DNA from: Clitopilus passeckerianus
Lineage: Eukaryota; Basidiomycota; Agaricomycetes; Agaricales; Entolomataceae
Direction: 5' to 3'
Length of the DNA stretch: 64,000 nt
NCBI GenBank assembly: GCA_944990035.1
Contig: CALYLX010000090.1
Location: 51,572-115,571, forward strand
The notes beneath the pieces were generated by a model. It saw only the letters and a program-made list of their open reading frames with translations, was not told where the DNA came from and did not search any database. The position numbers and the translations under genes are program-made. Below, in pieces: positions 46,035 through 57,513 of the stretch; the stretch's first letter is position 1, and the number at the start of each line of letters is the position of its first letter.

Positions 46035-48874
46035 GAAAGACGATGGAAAGATGGTGTATTAACAAAAATGTTTTATCAAGAGGAATATAACGAGGCCTAT
46101 CGATCCCAACTACGATGCCCTTTTCGAACCCCAGACATGGGGCTAGAAGGGAACAAAAACCAGTATGGATCGAGACAGAGAGATGGAAACTTACCAATGG
46201 CTTTGCAGGCCGACATCGGAAATGGACTGAGCCACCGAAATGATACAACTTTCCCGAAGGAAAGGATGGTTGAAAAATTGGCTGGGCCTCCACGATTCAA
46301 TCGTATCACAGGTCCAACGCCGGGATCTCCTCGAGGGAGAGTGGAACAGGCCATTCCGTCGAGGTGAAGTCAGTAGCCTCCAACGCAAGCCGTAGGCCAG
46401 ACAACGAGCGAGGAAGCCAGTTTCTTGACAGCCAGGGACGGCGACACCACAAATGAGAAAAATTGGCAGTCGGCACCCCCACTTTGCAAGCGAGGGATCG
46501 AAGCCTATATCAGGCGTCAGACTGAAGACCTATCGACTACACGGTCTAGCGAGGTCCAACGATCATTCCTAGGCACTGCTGGCCTACTGGAGCCAGTCTT
46601 AACTCGAGATAGACGCGAAGTCGAGTCGAGGAATTCTCGGTATACCAGCGATGAATGATGGGGCCGGGTTCTCCGCCGTCTGTACGATTCTGTACAGGTT
46701 CGTCTTCTTGTAATCATGTCTTCTCGATTCAGATTTTCTGAACTTTGTTTTCTTGAAGCTCTCATCGTACTGAGTGGGGCGGGGAAACTCAGGTCTTGCA
46801 GTTGATGGTCGGTTCTCGTTTGGAGCGGAAGCCTTTTAACCTTGATATGGCCACCCTCAAATCCGCCACAGACCAGCGTCCGCTTCTTTCTGGTCCGTAG
46901 GCTTCGAAAAGCAGGGAGGTGGCATCGACCGTCGTCAGTGCCTTCAGAGGGCTCTCAGATCGCCTGGAAAAAGGTTCGTGATCAGCACCAAGCGTATCCA
47001 CTGGGCGGTAACTGATGAGGGTACATACATGCAGACCTCCCGTATGCTTTTCCGCGCACCCTGATAGAATAATTCATCAACAACAGAAGACTGGTATGCG
47101 ATAAATAATGAACCTATCCCCTAAGGGCGGGATTTACGCTTGTCCCGATGCCCCGCCCTGACATCGGGACCGGAGAGTGGCATATTATTGAGTCTTGTTC
47201 TTCTCTTGAACTTTGAAGCAGGGAATCGAGTCAAGGAGGAACGAGAGGTGGCATGAACCTTCGTCTGTGCCTGCCAGGGGCTCTCTAGTCGCCTACGGAA
47301 AATGTATCAGGACAACTTCGAATCGCAAGCCGGAACGGGGAACGTACACGCAGACCCCACGCGCTCCTCTTCTGTCAACCTGAGAATCACACCATCGTTA
47401 GCCATCAATAATCTGGGAACATGCGAGGCCGACTCACCCTCCCCAAGATGAGCGGACTCTGTCGTCCTCGCCGCAGCCCGCTCGCCTGCAACGAGTCATC
47501 CGACTCATTTATTTATTTTATTTTCCATGTTTATCTTGGCGCTGGGAGTTGCTTCGAGCGGTGTTGCTGCAGATGGTGGAGAGAGCTTGAATACATGGAA
47601 ACCATGAGTCGCGCCAACCACCCTCCCCTAAAAGAATCAAAAGCAATTAGTACCGTCGGTCATTAAGTATCTCTTGGGGACTTACATTGCTCTCTCCACA
47701 CACCCGCTCCTCTTGCCTACCCCAACGACAAGTCTACGTACGTGCACCAGAATCTGCCTTCAAACCCATCGTGCGCGAAGCGCCACTCCCGATCAACTCC
47801 CGTCCAGCGGTTTGAGTCATAGCCTTATTGATGGAGGATGGTGAATAAAGGGGTCCGTCATTATATATTGTGATGGGGAGGTATGGGCCGAGTTTTATTC
47901 GATGTTGAATTGAAGTCCACTCCGGCTGTTGGCGACCTTCGCATCGACTTTTGGCTTTAGACGGGGTCTTTGATAGGCCGAGGATGGGATTAGATTTGTT
48001 TCAATGTATTTGTGGTATGTTCTTCAGGTAATCACTACGTCCGGGCATAGTGGGGTCAGTATCAAGCGGCGAACAGCATGTGTGGCGCAACTTGCCACAA
48101 AGTTCCTCGCGGCGACCGTGGGAGATGCACGGATCTATCAAAGCAACATGTTGGTATAAATAAGTATGATATAGGGGTACATACCTTTTCGACGAACCCG
48201 GACCAGTCCAAAGGAGGCAAAGCGACCGATGGCGAGGACGAGTGGGGAGTGGGTGGTGTGGCTCACCTTTGTTCTTCCCAGTCGATTGCCCGATGATCAT
48301 CGAGCCAAGGGGAGCTGAATCCCAGTCTTCTAAGTCCACGAGTCCCAAGTTCAAGCAAGAGCCTACAGAAATAACGGTCGAGTCAAGGCGAGAGAGGAAG
48401 GAGAACCGGGAGGACAGGAGGAGCCTTGTTCGGAACAATCCAAACACATCAAAATTCAACAGCATTATTTGTGTGGCTTTGCCGACAACCACCCACAAAT
48501 GCTGTAAATGGTGGTAGCATAATATAATAAAGAAGGACAAAGCATGTACGCCTGCTGGGACCCTTGTGCATCAACTGGCGCCCATATTGAGGAGGCGGTA
48601 TCGGTCCGGTATCGGTCATGTGATTACGACGCGTCTTTTCGCTTGATTGGCAGACGCGTTTAAGTTGCCTCCAAGGCATCCAAGGGAAGCGTGGTCTCTC
48701 AGAACCGATTCCAGGCCTCGTTATTTATCTAGGTAAATCGCATAACTGCCACACCACAGTAACACCAAGGACTCTTCAGACTTGATACTTTGCGGTATGT
48801 ACAAGATTGCTAATCAAGATTGAGTATAATTGATACAGGCATGATGCTACATTCAGGACAGGGAGACAGGGCCG
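46035..48874. other. 2.8 kb interval without a confident gene
   Basis: Several minus-strand frames, up to 179 codons (48540-48001), have no domain. Two segments (about 46870-47010 and 47190-47310) look like diverged copies of each other: both have GAAGCAGGGA, AGGTGGCAT and a GGGGCTCTC/GGGCTCTC block followed by a TCGCCT sequence. They may be remnants of a duplicated gene or element. Confidence 0.35.
47124..47170 (+). repeat. Interlocking inverted repeats (pseudoknot order)
   Basis: Arm A AGGGCGGG (47124-47131) pairs with CCCGCCCT (47152-47159). Arm B GTCCCGATG (47142-47150) pairs with CATCGGGAC (47162-47170). The order A-B-A'-B' is that of a pseudoknot or of two alternative hairpins. Confidence 0.6.
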
Positions 48875-51800
48875 TTACAAGCCCTCCCAAGTAATGGTCT
48901 CTCTCAGATCCACCGTCCCTTGCAAACGGAGGTCGGTTGAGGACGCGCCAACTCGCTCCGTGAATACTCCCTTCTCTGCAACCCAACGTGAAGTCCGTTC
49001 GTCATAGAAACAGAGGGCTTCCCGGTCTAACATATGCGACACCTTCTTCCCCTCCCCTGCTTCAAGCTCTACCTTATCGAATCCCTTCAACTCCTTCTCA
49101 GGGCGAATAAGACTGGATTGTTCACCGGACACGTAAATTTGGACAACTTCTCTCCCCTTGACCTCGCTCGCGTTCTTGACATTGAAGGTGACCTCGAAGG
49201 TGCCTTCGTCAGAGACACGGGAGATGTTTATGTCGGAGTACTCGAACCGAGAGTAGGAGAGGCCATGGCCAAAAGGGAACAGCGGCTCGATCTTCTTCAA
49301 CTCGAGGCCTCTGTATCCCACGAAAATGCCCTACCATGTAAGTGAGCTAAGTGGCCTTCAAGAGGAAAGACCCGCTCACCTCGTGATAGTAGACTTTTCC
49401 ATGATCCTGGGATTGAGATCCGAAGGAGCTGAAAGACGGAGAGTCCTCGATACGTTTACTGAAACCCCAATTTGGATCAGCATTCACGACATTTCAAGCC
49501 GCGGTAGGGAGAAGCCTCTGCTCACGGGAAGGTTAAAGGTAGTTTACCAGATGGATTGGTTTTTCCAAACAGGACATCGGACAACCCATTGCCCAGCTCA
49601 TTGTCACCATAGAATGCCTGGTGGAATACTTGAATGTGGTATGCCAACTAAATAACATGTGATATGCACCTGTACGAGAGTTTGGGCCTCTCCCGCCCAA
49701 GGCATGGACACAGGGGTGCCGGATTGGTTGACAACTATAGTGTTCGGGTTGGCAGCAAGGACCCGCTTTACCAAGTTATCAGTAAGTCCAGGAAGCCTAT
49801 GAGCAAATCAGTGACTCAATCGTGTTAGAGAAGTGCAAGGATTTACCCCATGTGCGACCGATCAAAGCTTTCACTCTCGTAACTATGAAGCATTGAATTA
49901 GCTAATTGAAAGTGGAGGAACGGGATGGACCCACTCATAATTGAGGCAAACGACTAAAATAGTGACTGCGAATTTGTGAACACCGGAATTGTTGACAGAA
50001 TCTACTGCTGCTTACCATCTGACTCATGTGCAAGTTCAACCGCTTTGACAATGCCTTCTTCATCGTCCGCCTTCACCACGCCACCAACGCGGATGCCACC
50101 CCATGAGGGGAATAATCTCGCCTCCCTTGCAGAGGGGTTACGCAATCTGACCTCTAACTGATACTCCTGCCCAGCTTTGAGGCCTTTCACAAGAGCTCGC
50201 TCTTCCGTTGTCCCAGAAGTGAAGAAAGTATCACCCCTCTTGGGATCGGTGGTGAGGTCAACAATGAATTTGTTGTCGAAAAAGAGATTGCCCCTTGGAG
50301 CGACAGCGAGGTCTAGCTCCAGGTCACCGTCCTCATCGGGAACAAATGTCGCAATGAACTAAGCAGAAGGTCATGATCAATGCCTATCCTGGTTTCTGAG
50401 GTGTCTCACCCGAATGTCACAGCTCTGTTCGACTTTCGGATCCTAGTACAAACGACGATCGTGAGATTCAGCGAAGCCGACAAACTCCAAAACTCACAAT
50501 GTTATCGAGCATGAAACAATGAGTGGTTTTGATGACAGTCTCCCAAGTGGGCGAGGCGAGTTCTGCAATTGGCTCATGTTGCAGGAAGTCCGCAGACGGC
50601 GGCTCGTTCCAGAACTCCAGCTTCGCGTTCTTGATGTGGGAGTCAAGTAGGGAAGGTATCGGTGACAATGGACGCCAAATGTATAGCTGACTTCCGCGCC
50701 AACCTCCTTCGCGGCTGCAGTAATGCCCTCCAAAGGCGGAATTGCGTAAGAGGCCCGCAATTGTGCCGATCCACCACCCGAATAGTTGGCGTGTTTTGCA
50801 TTCGCACCAATGACTGCGATTTTCCTGCTAGAGTTGGATGTGAGGGGAAGAAGGTTCTTATCATTTTTGAGGAGTACGATGGAGTCCGCAGCTGCAGTGC
50901 GCAGGGTCTTGTGCGTTTCAGGAATATCGAGCATCTTTTCCGGCGCATTGAACGGAATTCCTGATTCTTGGGCATGCTTGACCAATCCTAGAATCTAGAA
51001 AGTTCGTTGGCTTCCTCGCATCTAGGCAAATATCAAATATCACCTACCTTCCGAACTCGAGCATCCAAATCGGGTGGGAAGAGCTTGCCAGCCATCAATG
51101 CGCGTTCGACAGTCTTCCCTCGCATTACCGAAGGGCCACTAGATGCATCCGTCTTAGCAAGAGCTTATTGGTTAATTGAAGAACGCACGGCATTTCAATG
51201 TCGACTCCTGCATTGATGCTCCCGGTCGTGCTGTATACACTGAACCAGTCAGGGATAATAAGACCTGCATAATAATCAGAACTAGAGCCATAGATTTGCT
51301 GAGAAGATTAAGCCGACCTTGGAAACCCCATTAACCTGAGGAATCACAACATTAGAAGGTGTTTGTTGCCGTCAAGAAGGGATACCCACCTTTCGGAGAA
51401 TATCATCAAGCAGGCGAGAATCCTCCGGGCAATGGAGTCCGTTGACGCGATTAAGGCTATCCCAAGGTCTACTTGAGCGAGAGAATCAAGATAGTTTAGG
51501 TAAAACGTACGCGGACATGAGGGCCCAAGGATTGGATTTCTTGATAGCGATTTGGAACGGCTTCAAGTAAATCTCTCTCAACGCCCGCTCGCTAACCTCA
51601 CCTAGAGCTTATATGTGTCAAATGCACCATCCATGCGGCGCAGGTACTTACCGCTAACAGAAAGCTTGCCAACAAAGTCAGCCAGAGGTCAAACGAGCAT
51701 GAGCATTCTTGAAACCTTTCAAAATCCTGGTCATTCGCCACGAAATGCTTGATGGTGGTGGCGACACCCTTGGATTGTACACCATTGATATAGGCGACAG

Positions 51801-52420
51801 CTATGGTTCCATTCAAGTGAGGGTCTTCAGAGAAGGATTCGAAGCCTCGGCCGCCGAGGGGTGAACGTTGGGTGTTAACGGTAGGCCCGAGGAGAACATG
51901 AACACCTAATTCATCCATCCATTCATCCATTTGAGCCCAGCAAACGCAAATACCATTGACGAACCTTTCGCGCGACATTCGTCCCCAAGAGCACTTCCCA
52001 CCTTGGCCACGAGTTCAATGTCAAAAGAAGAAGCGAGACCAGTCGCGCAGGGGAAGCAGCTCGAGGGAACACCCTCGAAGACTGGAGAAAGATCATCTCA
52101 GCATGAATAAACCAATTGAATCGAAGGCTAACGGGCATAGAGAACCACGGACACCATTCGGAGCTGGAGCAAAGAAATCAGCAGACATATCCCCGTTTGC
52201 AGGTTCGTTCATACCATCGCTCATTCTGAAGGACGGTATCCCGGTTTCTTCGATACCAACGGATTGCCACCATCCCTGTATTACGTGTCAGTGAGTCCGG
52301 TGCAAATGGAGGAAGGTAACGGCGGAGAGGGCCATGACGCACATCACCGGGTAACAATGCAATCTTCTGGGAGACTGATAGTTTGGCAAGGGTCGGCTCG
52401 ATATCGAATTCAGTAGACAT
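48875..52420 (-). pseudogene. GH3 beta-glucosidase with PA14 domain, copy 1, probably decaying
   Basis: Read from 52420 (MSTEFDIEPTLAKLSVSQKI). It has the family order: GH3 N-terminal domain ([58 protein letters not shown]), nucleophile region, GH3 C-terminal domain interrupted by PA14 ([20 protein letters not shown]), and a C-terminal fibronectin-III-like domain ([20 protein letters not shown]). No signal peptide, so intracellular, as in fungal BGL1A-type enzymes that hydrolyse cellobiose. Signs of decay against copy 2: one donor is GCCCGT (52136) where copy 2 has GTCCGT; a base is missing in the short exon at about 51652-51665, breaking phase; and the nucleophile motif reads PDW (51245-51253) instead of SDW, though the Asp remains. 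It could still be expressed with altered splicing. Confidence 0.7.
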
Positions 52421-52490
52421 AATATGCCTGATTTAGAAACAAAACAGAAGGAAAGATTGGGTTGTCGTTACAGTGGTCGAATGGGTGGGG

Positions 52491-52497
52491 TATTTAT
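52491..52497 (-). promoter_or_regulatory. TATA-like box of GH3 copy 1
   Basis: ATAAATA on the minus strand, 71-77 bases upstream of the start codon. The same heptamer sits at exactly the same distance upstream of GH3 copy 2. Confidence 0.5.
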
Positions 52498-53198
52498 GAA
52501 GATGGAGAGAGAACTACTAGTATAGTGAAGTGGCACAGCGGTGATCATGGGGTTCAGGCTTATCGAGCAGACGGGGGCTGAACATATTCTCTTGCCCGTT
52601 TCCTAAGATTTGCTAGTGTTGGAGGTGTAAGGGGTACTCAGGAGTCAGCGAAGGGCACAAGGCTACACAAAGGCAAGGGCAAACCGAACGCGATTATTTT
52701 CGCGTACCATGCCAAATCGAGACGAAATAGATTTGCCTCCTACCCATGAAGATCTTCGATAGAGAGGTCCACCCCGCCCGCCCCACGGTTGTCTGGATGT
52801 TACGCAATGGTGTTGACTATAAGCAAATCCAATTTGGCAAGGACCAGGAGCGGAAAAGCCTCGGAGATTTTCCCCAAGCCTTCAAGTTGGCGTATTTACG
52901 TAGTGCTTTTCTGTCCTTTTGATGCTCTCTCGGACGTGGTTCTTTTGCAGGTTGAAATCCGGGAATAAGCAACGTGTCATTTTTGGGACTGTTCGGGCCT
53001 TGGGGTTCTATTTCCATGCAGTGATTCACGTTCGATTTCGTGCTCTGTCAGTGGGGCGAAGTATAATCCATTCAATCCATAAATTGTATAAGAAATGTAA
53101 ATTGGCTCACGATTTGATTCTGTGTGCTACGCCATGAACCCGATGCTATATGCTGAACCCGGAAGCCTGCAATAAATGTGGTCGTAAAGCCAAGAACA
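52498..53198. other. Upstream region of GH3 copy 1, duplicated upstream of copy 2
   Basis: No gene. Blocks up to about 52910 match 56811-57215: ATCATGGGGTTCAG, GGCTGAACATATT, TTACGCAATGG and AGTTTTCCCC/GATTTTCCCC-type stretches in the same order. Confidence 0.6.
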
Positions 53199-56100
53199 TT
53201 ATAGACCCGTCCAAGTGATTGTCTCCTTGAGCTCCACCGTCCCTTGCAAGCAGATATCAGTGGAGGAGGCACCAACTCGCACGACGAATGTTCCCTTCTC
53301 TGCAACCCAACGAGAAGCCCGCTCATCGTAGAAACAGAAAGCCTCCCGGTCCAATAAAACAGACACCTTCTTCACCTCACTCGCTTCAAGCTCTACCTTC
53401 TCGAATCCCTTCAACTCCTTCTCCGGGCGAATGAGGCTGGACTGGTCATCGGAAATGTAAATCTGAACGACTTCTCGTCCCTTGACCCCGCTCTTGTTCT
53501 TGACTTCGAAGGTGACGTTGAAGGTGCCTTCCGTAGAGATATTTGAGATGTTGAGGCCTGAGTACTTGAATCGAGAGTAGGAGAGGCCATGCCCAAACGC
53601 AAACAGTGGTTCGATCTTCTTCGCCTCGAGGCCTCTATATCCTACGAAGATGCCCTAAATCTTAGATGAGTTCTGTAGCCTTTGCAGACTCGAAGGGACC
53701 GCTTACCTCTTGGTAGTAGACTTTCCCATGATCCTGGGTTTGAGATCCAAAGGAGGGGAAGGATGGGGAGTCCTCGATGCGTTTGCTAGAAGCATATCTA
53801 ATCAACATCCATGGCATTCAAGCGGGTAGAATGGTTCACTCACGGGAAGGTCAGGGGTAGTTTACCAGATGGGTTTGCTTTTCCGAACAGGACATCCGCC
53901 AATCCATTACCCAACTCATTGCCGCCATAGAATGCCTATTGGAATATGTGTGAGTTATGACTGGTACAAGTTATAGAAAAGACGGTGTGATGCGTACCTG
54001 GACAAGTGTATGGGCCTCTCCCGTCCAAGGCATAGCCACTGGGGTACCAGATTGATTCACGATCACAGTGTTGGGGTTGGCAGCAAGAACGTCTTTCACG
54101 AGCTTGTTTGTAAGCCCCGGAAGCCTTGGAGGATGCCAGAATGTCAAAAGCTCGGTGGGGTTAGACGAGTGCAAGAACTCACTCCATGTGTGGCCGGTCG
54201 AAGCTTTCACTTTCGTATCTGTCAAGCAATTGAGCATTCGTTCAGAAATGGCACGGATAGCGAGAGCTCACTCATGATTGAGGCCAATGACCAAGATTGT
54301 GACTACGAATTTCGTGAGCACGGCGACTGATACAATCATATGAACCTCCTTACCATCCGACTCCTGGGCAAGCTTGACCGCTTTGCCGATCCCTTCCTCG
54401 TCGTCTGCCTTCATCACACCACCGACGCGGATGCCACCCCACGAAGGGAAGGTTGTCGCTTCACTAGCAGAAGGATTGCGTAACCGAACCTCTATCTGAT
54501 ACTCTCGCCCAGCTTTGAGTCCTTTGACGAGAGCCCGCACTTCGGTCGTCCCACAATTGAAGAAACTGTCACCCTTCTTGGGATCGGTAGTGAGGTCGAC
54601 AATGAGTGTCTTATCGAAGTAGAGATTGGCTCTTGGGGCGACAGCGAGGCCTAGTTCCCAGTCACCGTCCTCGTCGGGGATGAACGTAGCTGTGAACTAG
54701 ATGAAAAATTTCAATAATAGCCTCTGGGATGTTTCGTAAAGAACACAAAGAAGGCTTACCCTAACGTCGCAGCTCTGTTGGACTTTCAAATCCTACAACA
54801 GATTATGGTCGTGAGACAAATTACAGGCAAGAGATTCAGCACTTACGATATTGTCGAGCATGAAACAATACGTAGTTTCGACAGTGGTCTCCCAAGTAGG
54901 CGAGGCGAGTTCCGCAGTCGACTCATGTTGCAAAAAGTCCGCAGACGGTGGCTCGTTCCAGAACTCCAATTTAGCGTTCTTGATGTGAGAGTCAAGCAAG
55001 GGGAGATACTGGTGACAATTGACACCAAACGCATAGTTGACCTCCGCGCCGACCTCCCTCGCAGCTGCAGTAATGCCATCCAAGGGCGAAATCGCGTAGG
55101 AGGCCCTTAACCGGGCTGACCCACCTCCAGAGTAATTGGCGTATTTCGCATTCGGACCAATGACTGCGATCGTCTTGCCAGAGTTAGCGGATAGAGGGAG
55201 AAGCTGCTTATCATTCTTGAGGAGTACGATGGAGTCCGCGGCTGCAGTGCGCATCGCTTCGCGTATTTCGGGAGTATCGAGGATTTTCTCAGGTGCGTTG
55301 AAGGGAATTCCTGATTCTTTTGCATGTTTGACCAATCCTAGAATCTGGGATGGTGCGTTAGCTTCTTCTTCGTATCTGAATGGGTTTCAGGCTCCACGTA
55401 CCTTTCGAACTCGAACGTCCAGATCGTCGACAGAGAGCTTTCCTGACATCAGGGCACGCTCAACAGCCTTCCCTCGCATTACTGCAGGACCACTAGATGC
55501 ATCTATCTTAGTAGGTATTTTCCTACCAATCTAGATGGCACTTACGGCATTTCGAGGTCAACCCCTGCCTTGATGCTCTCTGCTGTGCTGTACACTCCAA
55601 ACCAGTCAGAGATAACGGTGCCTTCAAAACCCCATTCCTAAATTGTTACGCGGTCAGAAGAGGTTTCTTGTAGTTAAGAAGCCTGAGGGGGGTGTACCTT
55701 TCTGAGAATATCATCAAGAAGACGAGGGTGTTCGGAACAGTGCAGTCCGTTAACGCGATTATACCTATCGAAAAGGTTCACATCAGTAACAGAAACATTA
55801 TAAGATGGGTCAGAACATACGATGACATGAGTGCCCAAGGATTTGACTTCTTGATAGCGATCTGGAACGGCTTCAAGTAAATCTCTCTCAAGGCCCTCTC
55901 GCTAACCTCGCCTAGGGGAGAAGTCATATAGGTCAGATGCTTCGCCCATTTCAGCACAGGTACCTACTGCTAACGGAAAATCTGGGGATTACAACAAACA
56001 TCAGCCAGAGAGCAAATAGACTTGTGCATTGGGGCCGTACCTTTCAAAGTCCTGATCATTTGCCACGAAATGCTTGATAGTAGCAGTTACACCCTTAGAT

Positions 56101-56733
56101 TGCAGACCATTGATGTAAGCAGCGGCCAGTGTTCCATTTAAGTGAGGGTCTTCAGAGAAGGATTCGAAGCCTCGGCCACCGAGAGGTGAACGTTGCGTGT
56201 TGACGGTAGGTCCAAGGAGGACATGAACGCCTAAAACATTCGTTCATTCCTTTGAATAGAGACGTCGACAATGAACAGACCTTTGGCGTGACACTCGTCT
56301 CCTAGGGCACTTCCGACCTTGGCCGCGAGTTCGATGTCGAAAGAAGCAGCCAGACCGGTCGCACAGGGGAAGCAGCTTGACGGGACACCATTGAAGACTG
56401 AGAAAGGAAAGGCCATTTCAGTATGTATGATAAACAGATGTAACGGAGGATTGACGGACATAGAGAACCACGGACGCCATTTGGTCCTGGAGGAGAGATA
56501 TTAGCAGAAGTTATCCCGTTTTCAAAGAAGTTTGTTACCATCGCTCATTCTCAAGGAAGGTATCCCGACGTCTTCAATACCAACGGATTGCCACCATCCC
56601 TATAATAGACACCATTGAGCTAGTTGAAGAAAACAAAGAAGAGGGAAGAACGTACATCACCGGTGAGCAATGCAATCTTTTGCGCAACCGAGAGCTTGGC
56701 AAGTGTTGCCTCGATATCGGATTCACAGGACAT
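53199..56733 (-). CDS. GH3 beta-glucosidase with PA14 domain, copy 2 (intact)
   Basis: Starts at 56733 with [20 protein letters not shown]. Domain order: GH3 N-terminal TIM-barrel-like domain, with PNGVRG spliced to [58 protein letters not shown], and the nucleophile Asp in [12 protein letters not shown] (codons at 55602-55610); GH3 C-terminal domain with [20 protein letters not shown]; inserted PA14 domain ([20 protein letters not shown]); FnIII-like domain ([15 protein letters not shown], [17 protein letters not shown]). About 850 residues in many exons. No signal peptide, so cytosolic hydrolysis of cellobiose or glucosides taken up by transporters. It is a tandem duplicate of the gene at 48875. 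No frame problem was found. Confidence 0.9.
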
Positions 56734-57513
56734 AATGAGTAGACTCGATTTCGAAATAATAAAAGGGCTGAATCGTGTTTCTCAGCGGGCGAATGAGGTG
56801 GGGTATTTATACAGGGGAATCCTCAGTCTCAGAGAAACCATAGAGCCTCAATCAGGAATCGAGCAATCATGGGGTTCAGAATTAGTGAGCAAACGAAGAG
56901 GCTGAACATATTGCCTTGATCAATTTGCTAATGCAGGAGGTGTAATGCCCATTCAGCTGGAGTCAGGAGGGGTGTAATGCACGAAGACTCGGACGAGGAC
57001 CCTGGGCAAAGTCAGCTCAAGAAGTTGTTGAAATATTTTCGCGGTCGATTCGTGGGTGGGCATTGCCAAATGTACGGAGGTAGGCCCTGAGGCTCTTGCG
57101 GGTGTATGGGTATTACGCAATGGCGTGGACGGTAAGCAGATGCCAGATATCCAATTTAGAGCGGAAAGATGACGGGAGCGGAGAAACTTCGGAGTTTTCC
57201 CCATTGCGTCGTCGCTTGAAAGTTGAACGACCAGGGCCCAAGATTCAGGTTTTCAAGCTTGTCGCGGTGCGGTGGGTCGCACTTGCAATGGTGCGTGAAA
57301 TGAAGCCGAGTGAACTACTAGAACGAAAGGGTGATGGAAAGTAGTCGCGAAGATCGGGCTGCAGATGTTCTGGCTCGACTAGGGGCGGTGCCGGCGGCTA
57401 ACACTTGCATTTGCATGAAAGGGAAGTGAACTGTGATTCATTAACATATCAGACATAGTGACAGGAAGTAATGGAATGGACGCAAAAAAGGTGTATAAGA
57501 AATCATACTCCTC
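56734..57513. other. Promoter region of GH3 copy 2 and spacer
   Basis: An ATAAATA box on the minus strand (56804-56810) lies 71-77 bases upstream of the start. The region to about 57215 is homologous to that upstream of copy 1. No gene. Confidence 0.55.

Noticed and set aside
46480..46510. tRNA-like GGATCGAAGCC string
   Set aside because: No acceptor stem or anticodon arm could be drawn around it.
48001..48540. 179-codon minus-strand frame with a hydrophobic start
   Set aside because: No family, no splice support, and composition changes along it; could be part of a gene but not supportable.
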